A stretch of DNA of 64,000 nt from the NCBI GenBank assembly GCA_937919945.1, contig CALESY010000119.1, forward strand, positions 31,386 through 95,385, read 5' to 3'. The notes under the pieces are model-generated. The model was not told the origin of the DNA. It did not search any database and saw nothing but the letters and a program-made list of their open reading frames with translations. Positions 26,148-35,194 of this stretch are shown here, one piece after another. Both the position numbers and the translations under genes were made by a program. Each line of letters opens with the position of its first letter. Position 1 is the first letter of the stretch. Origin of the DNA: an uncultured Chitinophagaceae bacterium. GTDB taxonomy: Bacteria > Bacteroidota > Bacteroidia > Chitinophagales > Chitinophagaceae.

Positions 26148-26168
26148 AAACATGATTTATATCAGTTT
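26148..26168 (-). promoter_or_regulatory. FNR-like operator upstream of the CstB-like gene
   Basis: AAACATGAT, TTAT, ATCAGTTT: the same left arm as the other two boxes, with the right arm short by one base. Core TGAT-N4-ATCA. It lies 47 bp ahead of the CstB-like start and 79 bp ahead of the divergent decarboxylase start. Confidence 0.65.
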
Positions 26169-26246
26169 GGCGTATGATTGTTGTTAGAACGCATGGTCTT
26201 ATGCTTTCATAAGCTAACTTTGCGCCGCTTAATAAAAACAGATGGT

Positions 26247-27479
26247 ATGAAAACGAAGTATTGGAAAAAACTATCTCATGCAGAACAGGATGCTCGCATC
26301 ACCGAAGCACTGAATCAGAATATAGACTACAAACAAAAAATATCCTTAGGCATACCCGCATCCCGCCTCGATGCTACTGTTTTTTATGAGCAGGCTCCTT
26401 TTCTTAAAGACGCGCCACTACTACGCACGTACGTGCAAAACCCAAACCACATAGGCTGCCACACATTGGGCGACTCGGAAGATTTCTTCAAAGGCACACA
26501 ACAATTAGAGCGGGAAGTGATAGAACTACTGGCTGTTGATGTACTGAAAGCAAAAACCCATACTTGCGATGGCTACGTGGCAGCAGGCGGTACAGAAGCT
26601 AACATACAAGCCGCATGGATATACCGCAATTACTTCGAGCAAGAACACAATGCCAAGTACAATGAAATTGCCTTACTTGGCTCTGACGATACGCACTATT
26701 CTATAGCCAAAGCATCCAACCTGCTGCACCTGCAGTGGTATAGCGTACCTGTTGAAGATAATACACGTGAGATAATACCTGCCGAATTGGAAAATGTAAT
26801 TGAACAGGCAAAGGCAGATGGCATCAAATATTTCATCATCATATCCAACATGGCAACCACCATGTTTGGCAGTGTTGACAATCCCGATGTATATGTGGCT
26901 GCTATGCAAAAACACAACATCCCGTTCAGGTTACATCTCGATGGTGCATTCGGAGGTTTTATTTATCCTACCGCACACCCCGAATCACTTGTCAATTTTT
27001 CTAACCCATACGTATCATCCGTTACGCTCGATGCGCATAAAATGCTGCAAGCTCCTTATGGTACCGGCATATTCATTGCCCGCAAGGGATTAATAAACTA
27101 TGTGTACACCAAAGAGGCACAGTATGTAAATGGTATGGATATAACTCTCAGCGGCAGCCGCTCGGGTGCTAATGCTGTAGCTATATGGATGATACTAATG
27201 ACATACGGGCCCCACGGCTGGTTTGAAAAAATAAATAAACTCCTGTATCGTACCGACTGGCTTTGCAAGCAGCTGGACGAATTGGGCTTTCAATACTATC
27301 GCTACCCAAATATGAATATCGTTACCATCCGGTCACAACATATACCTTCTGTGATCGCACAAAAATTCGGTCTTGTACCCGACACACATGGCGGTGACGC
27401 TAATTGGTATAAAATAGTTGTGATGGACCATGTAGAGGTAGAACACCTGAACGAATTTTTACAGGAACTGAGGGCATAA
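26247..27479 (+). CDS. group II PLP-dependent decarboxylase
   Basis: A 410-residue PLP enzyme of the glutamate/tyrosine/DOPA decarboxylase family. The PLP lysine is K265 in TLDAHKML, the cofactor aspartate is in LHLDGAFGG, and YVAAGGTEANIQAAW is the family motif near residue 111. I chose the ATG at 26247 (MKTKYWKKLSHAEQDARI), which lies 25 bp past a TAACTTTG -7-like box; the open frame extends upstream without family likeness. Substrate (aspartate, glutamate or aromatic) cannot be read from sequence. It is divergent from the CstB-like gene and stands alone. Confidence 0.82.
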   Translation: MKTKYWKKLSHAEQDARITEALNQNIDYKQKISLGIPASRLDATVFYEQAPFLKDAPLLRTYVQNPNHIGCHTLGDSEDFFKGTQQLEREVIELLAVDVLKAKTHTCDGYVAAGGTEANIQAAWIYRNYFEQEHNAKYNEIALLGSDDTHYSIAKASNLLHLQWYSVPVEDNTREIIPAELENVIEQAKADGIKYFIIISNMATTMFGSVDNPDVYVAAMQKHNIPFRLHLDGAFGGFIYPTAHPESLVNFSNPYVSSVTLDAHKMLQAPYGTGIFIARKGLINYVYTKEAQYVNGMDITLSGSRSGANAVAIWMILMTYGPHGWFEKINKLLYRTDWLCKQLDELGFQYYRYPNMNIVTIRSQHIPSVIAQKFGLVPDTHGGDANWYKIVVMDHVEVEHLNEFLQELRA

Positions 27480-27586
27480 TCGTTATCCCTTTCAATATTC
27501 TTTATACCGCTATTGTAAACACTTAGGCGGTAGCATTGTTACAACCTGTAACTTAGCATTCTTTAGAAAAAAGCTAAAGACAGGAT

Positions 27587-29110
27587 ATGCAACCAACTAT
27601 TAAGACATTAGGCGAACTGAAACAGTCGGGCTACCAACCAAAGTCAGTAAAAGAAGAAGTACGCAACAACCTCATAGTTTCTATACAAAACAATCAAAAC
27701 CCTTTCAATGGCATACTGGGTTATGAAGATACCGTAATACCCGATGTAGAAAGGGCTTTGTTATCTCGCCACAATATCCTGTTCCTTGGGCTACGTGGAC
27801 AAGCGAAAACACGCATGGCACGAGAGATGGTGAACCTGCTGGATGAATGGATACCTGTAGTTGACGGTAGCGACATCAACGATAGCCCATTTGCCCCCAT
27901 ATCGCTCTATGCACGCAATCTGATAGATGAAATGGGCGATGCCACACCCATAACATGGCTGCACCGTAGCGAACGCTATGGCGAAAAATTGGCAACCCCG
28001 GATGTGTCTGTTGCCGACCTGATAGGCGATGTGGACCCTATCAAAGCTGCCAATATGCGCCTTAGCTTTGCCGATGAGCGGGTGCTGCACTATGGCATCA
28101 TACCACGCTCTCACAGAGGTATTTTTGTTATCAACGAATTACCGGATTTACAAGCACGCATACAGGTATCACTCTTCAACATACTGCAAGAGGGCGATAT
28201 ACAGATACGCGGCTTCAAACTACGTATGCCGTTGGATATACTATTTGTATTCACTGCCAACCCCGAAGATTATACCAACCGTGGAAGCATCGTTACACCA
28301 CTGAAAGACCGTATAGAGAGCCAGATAGTAACACACTATCCTAAAACTATTCAGGTATCGCAATCCATCACAGAGCAGGAAGCTGATGTACTACCCGTGC
28401 AAATGCAGCAGGTAGAAGTACCCGATATGGCAAAGATGCTGATAGAAGAAATAGCCATGCAGGCGCGCAAAAGCGAATTTGTCGACCAGAAAAGCGGCGT
28501 ATCTGCACGCCTCACCATATCTGCCTACGAAAACCTCGTCAGCACTGCAGAACTACGCACACTGAAACAACGTGGTAACCGCACCATGGTGCGCATTTCC
28601 GATTTCATCGGTGTTATACCATCCATTACCGGTAAGATAGAATTGGTGTATGAAGGCGAACAAGAAGGTCCAACCAATGTAGCTTACCGATTGCTGGAGC
28701 AAGCCATCCGCACCATGTTCACCCAATACTTCCCCGACCCGCAAACTTTTAAAAAACAACCACGTACTAACGATAAAGTGAAACCAAAACCCAATCCGTA
28801 TCAATCTATCATAGACTGGTTTGGTAATGGTAACGATTTGGTGATGATGCAGGATGCAAACGACGAAGCCTATCGCAACAACCTGTATCAGGTAGATGGC
28901 TTGTACGCTGCCGTAAAACAATACTACCCCAATGCAGACGAAACACAAGCAGCATTGTTGATGGAGTTTTTACTGCATGGCCTTGCTGCTTATTCACTCA
29001 TCAGCAAGAAAGGCATAGATACTGGCGGCTATAGCTTTGGCGATATACTCGGCAGCATGATGAACAATATCAACTTCGGCGGTGACAGCGAAGAAGAGGA
29101 GGATTTTTAA
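27587..29110 (+). CDS. MoxR/ChlI-like AAA+ ATPase
   Basis: A 507-residue AAA+ protein of the magnesium-chelatase subunit I/MoxR class. The P-loop is GLRGQAKT (68-75), in which the glycine before the lysine is alanine, a variant found in this subgroup. The region after it has ELPDLQARIQVSLFNILQEG, the Walker B/sensor region of the chelatase family, and LFVFTANPEDYTNRG as sensor 1. Such ATPases normally work with a von Willebrand-A protein; none is adjacent. The C-terminal 110 residues are unique, with a glycine/acidic tail ending EEEEDF. It is followed 9 bp later by arfB. Function unknown. Confidence 0.8.
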   Translation: MQPTIKTLGELKQSGYQPKSVKEEVRNNLIVSIQNNQNPFNGILGYEDTVIPDVERALLSRHNILFLGLRGQAKTRMAREMVNLLDEWIPVVDGSDINDSPFAPISLYARNLIDEMGDATPITWLHRSERYGEKLATPDVSVADLIGDVDPIKAANMRLSFADERVLHYGIIPRSHRGIFVINELPDLQARIQVSLFNILQEGDIQIRGFKLRMPLDILFVFTANPEDYTNRGSIVTPLKDRIESQIVTHYPKTIQVSQSITEQEADVLPVQMQQVEVPDMAKMLIEEIAMQARKSEFVDQKSGVSARLTISAYENLVSTAELRTLKQRGNRTMVRISDFIGVIPSITGKIELVYEGEQEGPTNVAYRLLEQAIRTMFTQYFPDPQTFKKQPRTNDKVKPKPNPYQSIIDWFGNGNDLVMMQDANDEAYRNNLYQVDGLYAAVKQYYPNADETQAALLMEFLLHGLAAYSLISKKGIDTGGYSFGDILGSMMNNINFGGDSEEEEDF

Positions 29111-29119
29111 TTTTGTTCT

Positions 29120-29512
29120 ATGCACAACTTCACCAATGATATATTTTATCGCACCGCGCGTAGTGGTGGCAAGGGCGGGCAAAATGTCAACAAAGTAGAA
29201 ACGATGGCAGAGGCTTGGTTGCACGTTGGCAACTCGCGTGCTTTTACACAAGAAGAAAAAGAACTGATACAAAACAAACTCGCCAACCGCATCAATAAAG
29301 ACGGCTACCTGATAGTAAAGTGCAGCGAAACACGTTCACAACTGGAAAACAAACACATAGCCACCACCAAAATGCAGGAACTGATAGCTGTCAGCCTTGT
29401 AAAACCCAAAAAACGCAAGCCCACCAAAATCAGCAAAGCCGCCAAAGAAGCCCGCTTGCAAAGCAAAAAGAAAGACGCTGAAAAGAAACAACTCCGCCGA
29501 AGGGATTGGTGA
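29120..29512 (+). CDS. arfB: ArfB (YaeJ) ribosome-rescue peptidyl-tRNA hydrolase
   Basis: A 130-residue single-domain release factor. RTARSGGKGGQNVNKVET has the catalytic GGQ at 19-21. The C-terminus is a long lysine/arginine-rich tail (KKRKPTKISKAAKEARLQSK and more) that in ArfB enters the empty mRNA channel of stalled ribosomes. Length agrees with the family. The stop-codon recognition domains of RF1/RF2 are absent, which separates it from them. It is 9 bp after the MoxR-like gene. Confidence 0.92.
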   Translation: MHNFTNDIFYRTARSGGKGGQNVNKVETMAEAWLHVGNSRAFTQEEKELIQNKLANRINKDGYLIVKCSETRSQLENKHIATTKMQELIAVSLVKPKKRKPTKISKAAKEARLQSKKKDAEKKQLRRRDW

Positions 29513-29563
29513 GTTTAGTTCATTAATCAACCAGCATAGAGTACTGATGTAAGAAATCCGGAC

Positions 29564-30124
29564 TTACCCTAATAAAAACTCAATCGCTCGCGGAAAGAAA
29601 AAATGTTCCAGCTTGTGTATTTTCTGTGCTAAGCTATCGGGCGTATCACCAGACGATATAGCACACCTTGCCTGTACTATAATATTGCCCTCGTCGTAGT
29701 GTTCATTTACATAGTGTATTGTTATGCCTGATTCTTCTTCTTTATTGGCAATAACAGCCTCATGCACATGATGTCCATACATACCTTTTCCACCATATTT
29801 TGGCAATAGAGCAGGGTGTACGTTGATAATTTTATCGGAGAAGGCATTCAATATCGTATCAGGTACTTTCCACAAATAGCCCGCCAGTATTATCAGTGAT
29901 GGATTATACGATTGCAACTGCTCTACCAACGCAGGCTCTTTTACAGTATGTTTATCTACAACTGTATAAGGTATATTTTCTTTCCTTGCAATATCCAGCA
30001 CACCTGCATCTGCTTTGTTACTTACAATCAGTACTACACGCGCCTTACCATTGCCCCTGAAGTAGTCAATAATAGCCTGTGCATTGCTGCCTCGCCCCGA
30101 TGCGAAGATGATGAGTGGTTGCAT
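29564..30124 (-). CDS. purN: phosphoribosylglycinamide formyltransferase PurN
   Basis: A 186-residue GAR transformylase. The N-terminal FASGRGSNAQAIIDYF binds the phosphoribosyl substrate; INVHPALLPKYGGKGMYG holds the catalytic Asn/His pair and HYDEGNIIVQ the catalytic aspartate. It transfers formyl from 10-formyl-THF in purine synthesis. It converges with arfB (51-bp gap) and is divergent from the Hsp15-like gene. Length agrees with the 10-formyl-THF enzyme. No purine neighbours are seen. Confidence 0.93.
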   Translation of the reverse strand: MQPLIIFASGRGSNAQAIIDYFRGNGKARVVLIVSNKADAGVLDIARKENIPYTVVDKHTVKEPALVEQLQSYNPSLIILAGYLWKVPDTILNAFSDKIINVHPALLPKYGGKGMYGHHVHEAVIANKEEESGITIHYVNEHYDEGNIIVQARCAISSGDTPDSLAQKIHKLEHFFFPRAIEFLLG

Positions 30125-30182
30125 ACGTATAGAATGGTGCGAAGATACAAAACACTATGCGGCATTTACGTAATTTAGCTGT

Positions 30183-30578
30183 ATGAGCAACGAAAAGCTG
30201 CGATTGGATAAATATCTGTGGGCTATCCGTGTTTTCAAAACACGTACACAGGCTACTGTTGCTTGCGACGAAGGCAAAGTAAAAATGAATGGCGCTAATG
30301 TAAAGCCCGCCAAAATAGTGTCTTTGGGAGATGTGTACGACATTAAAACACCTGCCCGCAAATGGACGATTGAAGTAACGGGACTGCTGCACAATCGTGT
30401 GGGCTATGAAGATGCCGTAAAGCATTATGTAGATAAAACCAGCGAAGAAGATTTGCAAATGAACCGTGTAATGACCGCCAGCTTCTACACAGGAAAGCGG
30501 TTAAGCAAAACAGGCCGCCCGTCTAAGAAACAACGGCGCGACCTGAATGATTTTTTCAGCGATGATGCTGATGACTAA
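30183..30578 (+). CDS. hslR: S4-domain RNA-binding protein (Hsp15-like)
   Basis: A 131-residue protein whose N-terminal 60 residues are an S4 RNA-binding domain (RLDKYLWAIRVFKTRTQATVA; DEGKVKMNGANVKPAKIVSL). The C-terminus (KRLSKTGRPSKKQRRDLNDF) is basic then acidic, as in Hsp15, which rescues blocked 50S subunits by binding peptidyl-tRNA. It overlaps the converging lipoprotein gene by 4 bp. Confidence 0.85.
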   Translation: MSNEKLRLDKYLWAIRVFKTRTQATVACDEGKVKMNGANVKPAKIVSLGDVYDIKTPARKWTIEVTGLLHNRVGYEDAVKHYVDKTSEEDLQMNRVMTASFYTGKRLSKTGRPSKKQRRDLNDFFSDDADD

Positions 30579-31633
30579 TAGAGTACGTTATAGCTACCTT
30601 TGCCGTTTACACCGTCAAATACTTTCACCCAGTTTTCACCGAGATCCTGACTGCGGTACAGGCCTTGATTAGTTGCAGCGTATATATATTCTTTCGTTTT
30701 ATCGTTTTTATACAAATCGTATTTTTCGCTGAGACTGCTGACAACAGCATTTGACGGCATACCTAAGTTGGCGGTTACAAACTTAGTACTGCCTAAAGGC
30801 AACCTGTACACACCTTTACCTTCTGTACCCACCAGTACTGTTTGTCCAAAGGAACCACTCATGCTTAAAATCTTTGTACTATCAGGCAAGCCTGTGTATT
30901 TTGTCCAAGAACCACCTTCGTTAGTACTATAATATACACCATTAACTCCGGTAGCATCTGCAGCCAGTAATATATCGCCCATATGAGATAAGAAAAACTT
31001 ACCTGATGATGGTAATGCTGTACCGGTTGTAGCGACCCAAGGAGCATTTATATCTGCTTGCTTAAAGGTACGTTTGTTTATGTCGTCATAAGCAATCAAC
31101 AAACCGTTTGACAATATTGTGAATGAAGTAAATACTGTACCTGTAGGCAGTTCTATAGGATTGGGGCTTATCCAGTTAATATAGTTGATACCAGGCCTGC
31201 CGTTTGAGTCATTATACAAATACCCTTTTTGCCCTACACCACCCAGATAAATTCTGTTTTTAAACTTGGGTACATTTATTATTATGCTTTCTCCATATGG
31301 AGTAAAAAATCCTGGGCTCATTACCGTTGGGTTAGAATTTGTACCCCTGCCTAAGTCTTCTATAATGTGTACATTCTTTTTAATAAATAATAAGTTATTA
31401 CCCGATGTTACGAAAGCACTTGCCCTGTAGTTGTCAGAGCTCATCACCACTTCATAGTTCAACCCATCATTTGTTTTATAGATAGCACCAAGTGTATCAC
31501 CAACGTATAATACATAGGGTTTAGATATAACGTTGTTATTATCTATTTCATCATAAGCCGGTTTACATCCCTGTACAGAAAATGCCAATGCCAATACAAT
31601 ACCAAGCTTATAGATAACTTTTCGATTATCCAT
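30575..31633 (-). CDS. lipoprotein with BNR/beta-propeller repeats
   Basis: A 352-residue secreted protein. A lipoprotein signal (MDNRKVIYKLGIVLALAFSV, then QGC) puts the lipid on C23 or so. The body has beta-propeller blades with the BNR-type asp-box pattern (GVYYSTNEGGSWTKYTG; GLYRSQDLGENWVKV), as in photosystem-assembly-like or sialidase-like proteins. I chose the ATG at 31633; one six codons upstream (31651) is possible. No enzyme signature is seen. Probably an outer-surface protein of unknown role. Confidence 0.7.
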   Translation of the reverse strand: MDNRKVIYKLGIVLALAFSVQGCKPAYDEIDNNNVISKPYVLYVGDTLGAIYKTNDGLNYEVVMSSDNYRASAFVTSGNNLLFIKKNVHIIEDLGRGTNSNPTVMSPGFFTPYGESIIINVPKFKNRIYLGGVGQKGYLYNDSNGRPGINYINWISPNPIELPTGTVFTSFTILSNGLLIAYDDINKRTFKQADINAPWVATTGTALPSSGKFFLSHMGDILLAADATGVNGVYYSTNEGGSWTKYTGLPDSTKILSMSGSFGQTVLVGTEGKGVYRLPLGSTKFVTANLGMPSNAVVSSLSEKYDLYKNDKTKEYIYAATNQGLYRSQDLGENWVKVFDGVNGKGSYNVLY

Positions 31634-31747
31634 TGAGAAAATTTTCATCAAGTTTATAAAAAATAGTTAACAATTCAAAGCCTTATCTTCAAATGCAAAG
31701 ACAGCCTTCTTTCATCTTTGGTTTGTACTATTAATTCATAATTAATA

Positions 31748-33436
31748 CTAAAGTGGCAATGGCTTTTCTTCCTTTTCAGACAATTCCATCATCTTACCTG
31801 AATAATTGAGCAATTGCAAAAGGCTGTTTTCTTTCTTATTTACAAAGTTTAAATAAAAATTATATTCAAAAATATTTGATTTACTGCCGCCGCGCATCTC
31901 AAAGTCTTGTAATAGCTGACTGGTTAGAGCCAGCATTTCTTTATCTTTTTGTTCGGTTGCATTACCCTGCATTTGTTTCATAAAGCCATTAATATCCACA
32001 AACATACTACCCGCATATTTGTGCATATCATTCACTGCAGCTGGCTTTTTCTGCCCTTTATATGCACCTTTAGCATACCCGCTGGCATAAGCCTCATTGT
32101 TTGATATTACTAAATAATCGCCTTCTTTGCTCAGATAAAAGCTATCCTTACCTGTACTTATTATATAACCGGTTGCAGTTGCTATAAGCGGCATATCTTT
32201 CGTTACGGCTGCAAACACTTTGTCAAAACTTTCTTTTTTTCCGATTTTCATCGCAAAAGTCATATTAGCGTCCGTTTCGGTTTTGGTAAACGCTTCCTGT
32301 TCGGGGTAGTAGGTACCTGCCGGTATGGTTACAGGGTGTGCATTAAAGTCGTTTATTACAATGCCCATATCACCGGCAAATGAACCAAAAACATCATCGG
32401 CAGTAATACCTATTTGGGCAAAGGCTGCATTCATAACGCCGGACATCCCTGTTTTGTCAAACATCATGCGCATACCCTTAGGCGATATATTGGCTGCCAT
32501 TATCATGTTCAGATTATCTGTTGGCAGGTTTTCTATCATTTTTTTGTCAGATGTATTACTAAACTCTTTGTACACATCTTTCATTTCTTTCGATGCATAG
32601 TAGTGCATGTTACCTACTACTTTACCGTCTTCAAAGTCTACACCCAACGTCGCAGATGCATCTTTCCACATAGATGCTACCAGGGCAAGGTTGCCCATAC
32701 CTGCCTGCCCGTAGTTTGTCATTAGTGTTTCGTAGTTCATCCATATGCTGATGTCATGTCCTGCTGATGATACTTTATTAAAACTCTCATGCACGGTTAC
32801 TGTATTGCCTTTTTCTTTTGTAAATGTCTTGCTCATTTCTAATGCCATCAATGCGGCGTCTGGCTTACGTTGGTTCATCAACGTAGTATACACACTGTCG
32901 TATGCCTGAGGATCTTCTAAAGTTTGCAGTTGCTTGTATATATCTTCCATACTGGGCAGTATAGTATTGGTAATAATCAGCATATCACCGGTCCACCCGG
33001 CATACATATGCTCATTCAGTAGTGCTTCACTGCGGTCTTTTTGTTTTGTAATGGCCGCTTCGGGAAAATTCTTTTTCACATACGCTTCCCATTTATCTTT
33101 ATTATCAAGTGGTATCAGCGCAACCACTTTATTACCTGATGAATAACGCTTGTCGGCTTTCACATACATATAATATGTTGTCATCAGCTTGATGCCCATT
33201 TCTTCCACACTTTTCGATGGATCTTTCTCGCCGCTTTTACGCTTCATTTCTTGCATCAGCTTACTGTTCCATATCACCTCCCAGGCTAGTTTTTTGATGA
33301 GGGCATCTGTGTGCATGCCTACTACTATACTCGCATCTTTGGGTATATAGTCTGCATGGCTCGGCTTTTTGTTGCAAGAACTAATAATGCTGATTGACAA
33401 TACAGTGAATGTCAATAATACAATACGTATTTTCAT
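31748..33436 (-). CDS. DUF4836-family lipoprotein
   Basis: A 562-residue protein with a lipoprotein signal peptide (MKIRIVLLTFTVLSISIISS then C21). The mature start ADYIPKDASIVVGMHTDALI is the mark of DUF4836, a Bacteroidota lipoprotein family with no known activity. The length agrees with the family. The protein has two similar halves with a strand-rich pattern (for example NMIMAANISPKGMR and FVDINGFMKQM). Single gene, separated from DUF3127 by a strong terminator. Confidence 0.8.
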   Translation of the reverse strand: MKIRIVLLTFTVLSISIISSCNKKPSHADYIPKDASIVVGMHTDALIKKLAWEVIWNSKLMQEMKRKSGEKDPSKSVEEMGIKLMTTYYMYVKADKRYSSGNKVVALIPLDNKDKWEAYVKKNFPEAAITKQKDRSEALLNEHMYAGWTGDMLIITNTILPSMEDIYKQLQTLEDPQAYDSVYTTLMNQRKPDAALMALEMSKTFTKEKGNTVTVHESFNKVSSAGHDISIWMNYETLMTNYGQAGMGNLALVASMWKDASATLGVDFEDGKVVGNMHYYASKEMKDVYKEFSNTSDKKMIENLPTDNLNMIMAANISPKGMRMMFDKTGMSGVMNAAFAQIGITADDVFGSFAGDMGIVINDFNAHPVTIPAGTYYPEQEAFTKTETDANMTFAMKIGKKESFDKVFAAVTKDMPLIATATGYIISTGKDSFYLSKEGDYLVISNNEAYASGYAKGAYKGQKKPAAVNDMHKYAGSMFVDINGFMKQMQGNATEQKDKEMLALTSQLLQDFEMRGGSKSNIFEYNFYLNFVNKKENSLLQLLNYSGKMMELSEKEEKPLPL

Positions 33437-33493
33437 AAATATCAGAGATTGGTTGTCAATTACTTTAGTGTAAAGCTACAGATTGACAGGCAG

Positions 33494-33532
33494 AAAACAG
33501 CCCGTACTATTGTAAATAGTACGGGCTGCTGA
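33494..33532 (-). terminator. intrinsic terminator after the DUF3127 gene
   Basis: A perfect 14-bp stem (33498-33511 with 33515-33528; CAGCCCGTACTATT and complement) with a 3-base loop, followed on the minus strand by TTTT. It lies 26 bp past the DUF3127 stop. Confidence 0.85.
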
Positions 33533-33553
33533 AATGTTACAATGTATACAAAA

Positions 33554-33970
33554 TTAAAATGGCAGATCGTCTACATTCTCAGGAGATGGGTTGTAGAAAT
33601 TGCCTGTGTTAGCTGGTGCCGCATTGTTTACTGGTGCATATCCTGCTGGGGCACCTGCACTTTGAGATGGTACACCTGCTGTAGCAGGCTCTATACGCCA
33701 TGCATCCAGATTGGTTATATAGTTTACCTTACCATCTTTCTCCCAACGGTTACCTTTAATGTTGAAACTCACTTTCACACTATCCCCTTCGTTAAACCTG
33801 TCGAGTATATCGCATTTCTGCTGCACCAATTGCATCTTAGCAAAATTGGTATAAGTATTACCATTAATCTCTTCTGCAAGCTCCAATACAAACTCACGCT
33901 TCCTGAACTTATCGCTTACTACTTGTGTCGGATTTTTTACAAGCAATTTGCCTGTTACTTCTAAACTCAT
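33554..33970 (-). CDS. DUF3127 protein with SSB-like acidic tip
   Basis: A 138-residue protein. The first 95 residues are a DUF3127 OB-like domain, the family often annotated as a single-stranded-DNA-binding-like fold (KFRKREFVLELAEEING; DSVKVSFNIKGNRWEKDG). A Pro/Ala/Gly-rich linker follows, and the chain ends ENVDDLPF. That ending is like the acidic hydrophobic tip of SSB (DDDIPF), through which SSB binds its partners. This suggests a nucleic-acid-binding role, but no experiment on this family is known to me. Confidence 0.82.
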   Translation of the reverse strand: MSLEVTGKLLVKNPTQVVSDKFRKREFVLELAEEINGNTYTNFAKMQLVQQKCDILDRFNEGDSVKVSFNIKGNRWEKDGKVNYITNLDAWRIEPATAGVPSQSAGAPAGYAPVNNAAPANTGNFYNPSPENVDDLPF

Positions 33971-34037
33971 TACTACTATAATTTTAAACTTTTATAAAAA
34001 AACACTTGCTTGCAAGATAGGCAAAGGCTATGAAAAT

Positions 34038-34062
34038 AAAAAAGTGCCTTGCGGCACTTATA
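34038..34062 (-). terminator. intrinsic terminator after the 92-residue gene
   Basis: AAGTGCC, loop TTGC, GGCACTT (34042-34048 and 34053-34059), read on the minus strand, followed by a T-run. It serves the small gene that ends at 34085. Confidence 0.75.
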
Positions 34063-34084
34063 TTTGGTTTGTTTGATATATTTA

Positions 34085-34363
34085 TCAGTAGCCCATATCA
34101 GCTATTGCTTCAGCAAGCTCTGACTCCAGTTTCAATAGCTCTTTGCCCAACATGTTATGATAGAGTATCTGCCAATAACCATTTATCTTACTCATAAAAA
34201 ATGAGCGCTCGCTTGGCATATTACTCGTTACAAAAAATATAATTTCGTTGTTTTTTAGCGACAGCTTCTCAAATGTAAAAACATATCCGCCTGCATATTT
34301 ATCGAATGTTTCTCCTCGCATTGCCAATATATCCACTCTTTTCAGTAGGCCACTCATAATCAT
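34085..34363 (-). CDS. small protein of unknown function
   Basis: A frame of 92 residues from the ATG at 34363 (a second ATG two codons later is equally likely). It has a mixed helix/strand pattern (KYAGGYVFTFEKLS; IIFFVTSNMPSERSFF) and ends in an acidic helix. I do not recognise it. Its own terminator 23-45 bp past the stop supports that it is transcribed. No neighbour is close enough to suggest a role. Confidence 0.5.
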   Translation of the reverse strand: MIMSGLLKRVDILAMRGETFDKYAGGYVFTFEKLSLKNNEIIFFVTSNMPSERSFFMSKINGYWQILYHNMLGKELLKLESELAEAIADMGY

Positions 34364-34575
34364 AATGCTACTGGGCAAATATTCACAAAACGTTTTCTCT
34401 TTCCTACCTTACCCACTTTCGTAGTATGTTAGCGCTAAGCTATGAAGCCATCCTATATTTACCTGTAGAATAAATTCTATTGATCATAATGGCAAGAAAT
34501 AAAGAAATTCGCACGCTTTTTGTTTAGTAATTCATTAAGTACGTTTTGTACAAGCCGAACAAACAAGACAACTCC

Positions 34576-35184
34576 ATGCAGCATAGGATATTGATTGCCG
34601 ACGACCATAGTATGATACGAAAGGGTATCAAGCTAATGCTACAAACACATCTTGCAATAAAAGATATTACAGAGGTGTCAAGTGGTAACGGTGTAATGTC
34701 TGAGTTACAAAAGAAAAATTATACCCACCTCATTCTTGATATAATACTACCGGACTGTACATCACTGGAGATTGTTCCCAACATCCAACGCCTGTACCCC
34801 GATTTGAAAATCATGGTTTTTTCTATGCTAAACGGTTCGGTATATGGTGAAGCATTGAAGCAATATAAAATCTACTACTACCTCGAAAAAACAAGTAAAG
34901 AAGAAGATACTATCTCATTCCTTGACAATTTCATAAACCACTACAACCCTATCAATATTTCAACTGAAAAAAGTACATCTGCAAATCCTTTTATGCAACT
35001 GTCGCCACGAGAGCTGGAGGTGTTACACTATATGCTGGGCGGGCATGGTACAAAAGATATTTCTACTTTGCTGAACCTGCGCATGAATACAGTATCTACC
35101 CTGAAAAACAGAATTTTTGAAAAAACAGGCACTGCCAACCTGAAAGAATTGATGCAAATTGCATCGCTCTATAACGTAAGCTGA
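34576..35184 (+). CDS. NarL/LuxR-type response regulator
   Basis: A 202-residue response regulator. Receiver: D9 and D10 bind the metal (ADDHS), D55 (LILDIILPD) is the phosphate acceptor and KTSKEED follows. The LuxR HTH is at about 140-195 (LSPRELEVLHYMLGGHGTKD; NLRMNTVSTLKNRIFEKTG). The ATG at 34576 (MQHRILIADDHS) is chosen; an upstream TTG is possible. The kinase gene starts 10 bp after its stop, so the two form a two-component pair with the regulator first. Confidence 0.9.
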   Translation: MQHRILIADDHSMIRKGIKLMLQTHLAIKDITEVSSGNGVMSELQKKNYTHLILDIILPDCTSLEIVPNIQRLYPDLKIMVFSMLNGSVYGEALKQYKIYYYLEKTSKEEDTISFLDNFINHYNPINISTEKSTSANPFMQLSPRELEVLHYMLGGHGTKDISTLLNLRMNTVSTLKNRIFEKTGTANLKELMQIASLYNVS

Positions 35185-35194
35185 CAACTCAACT

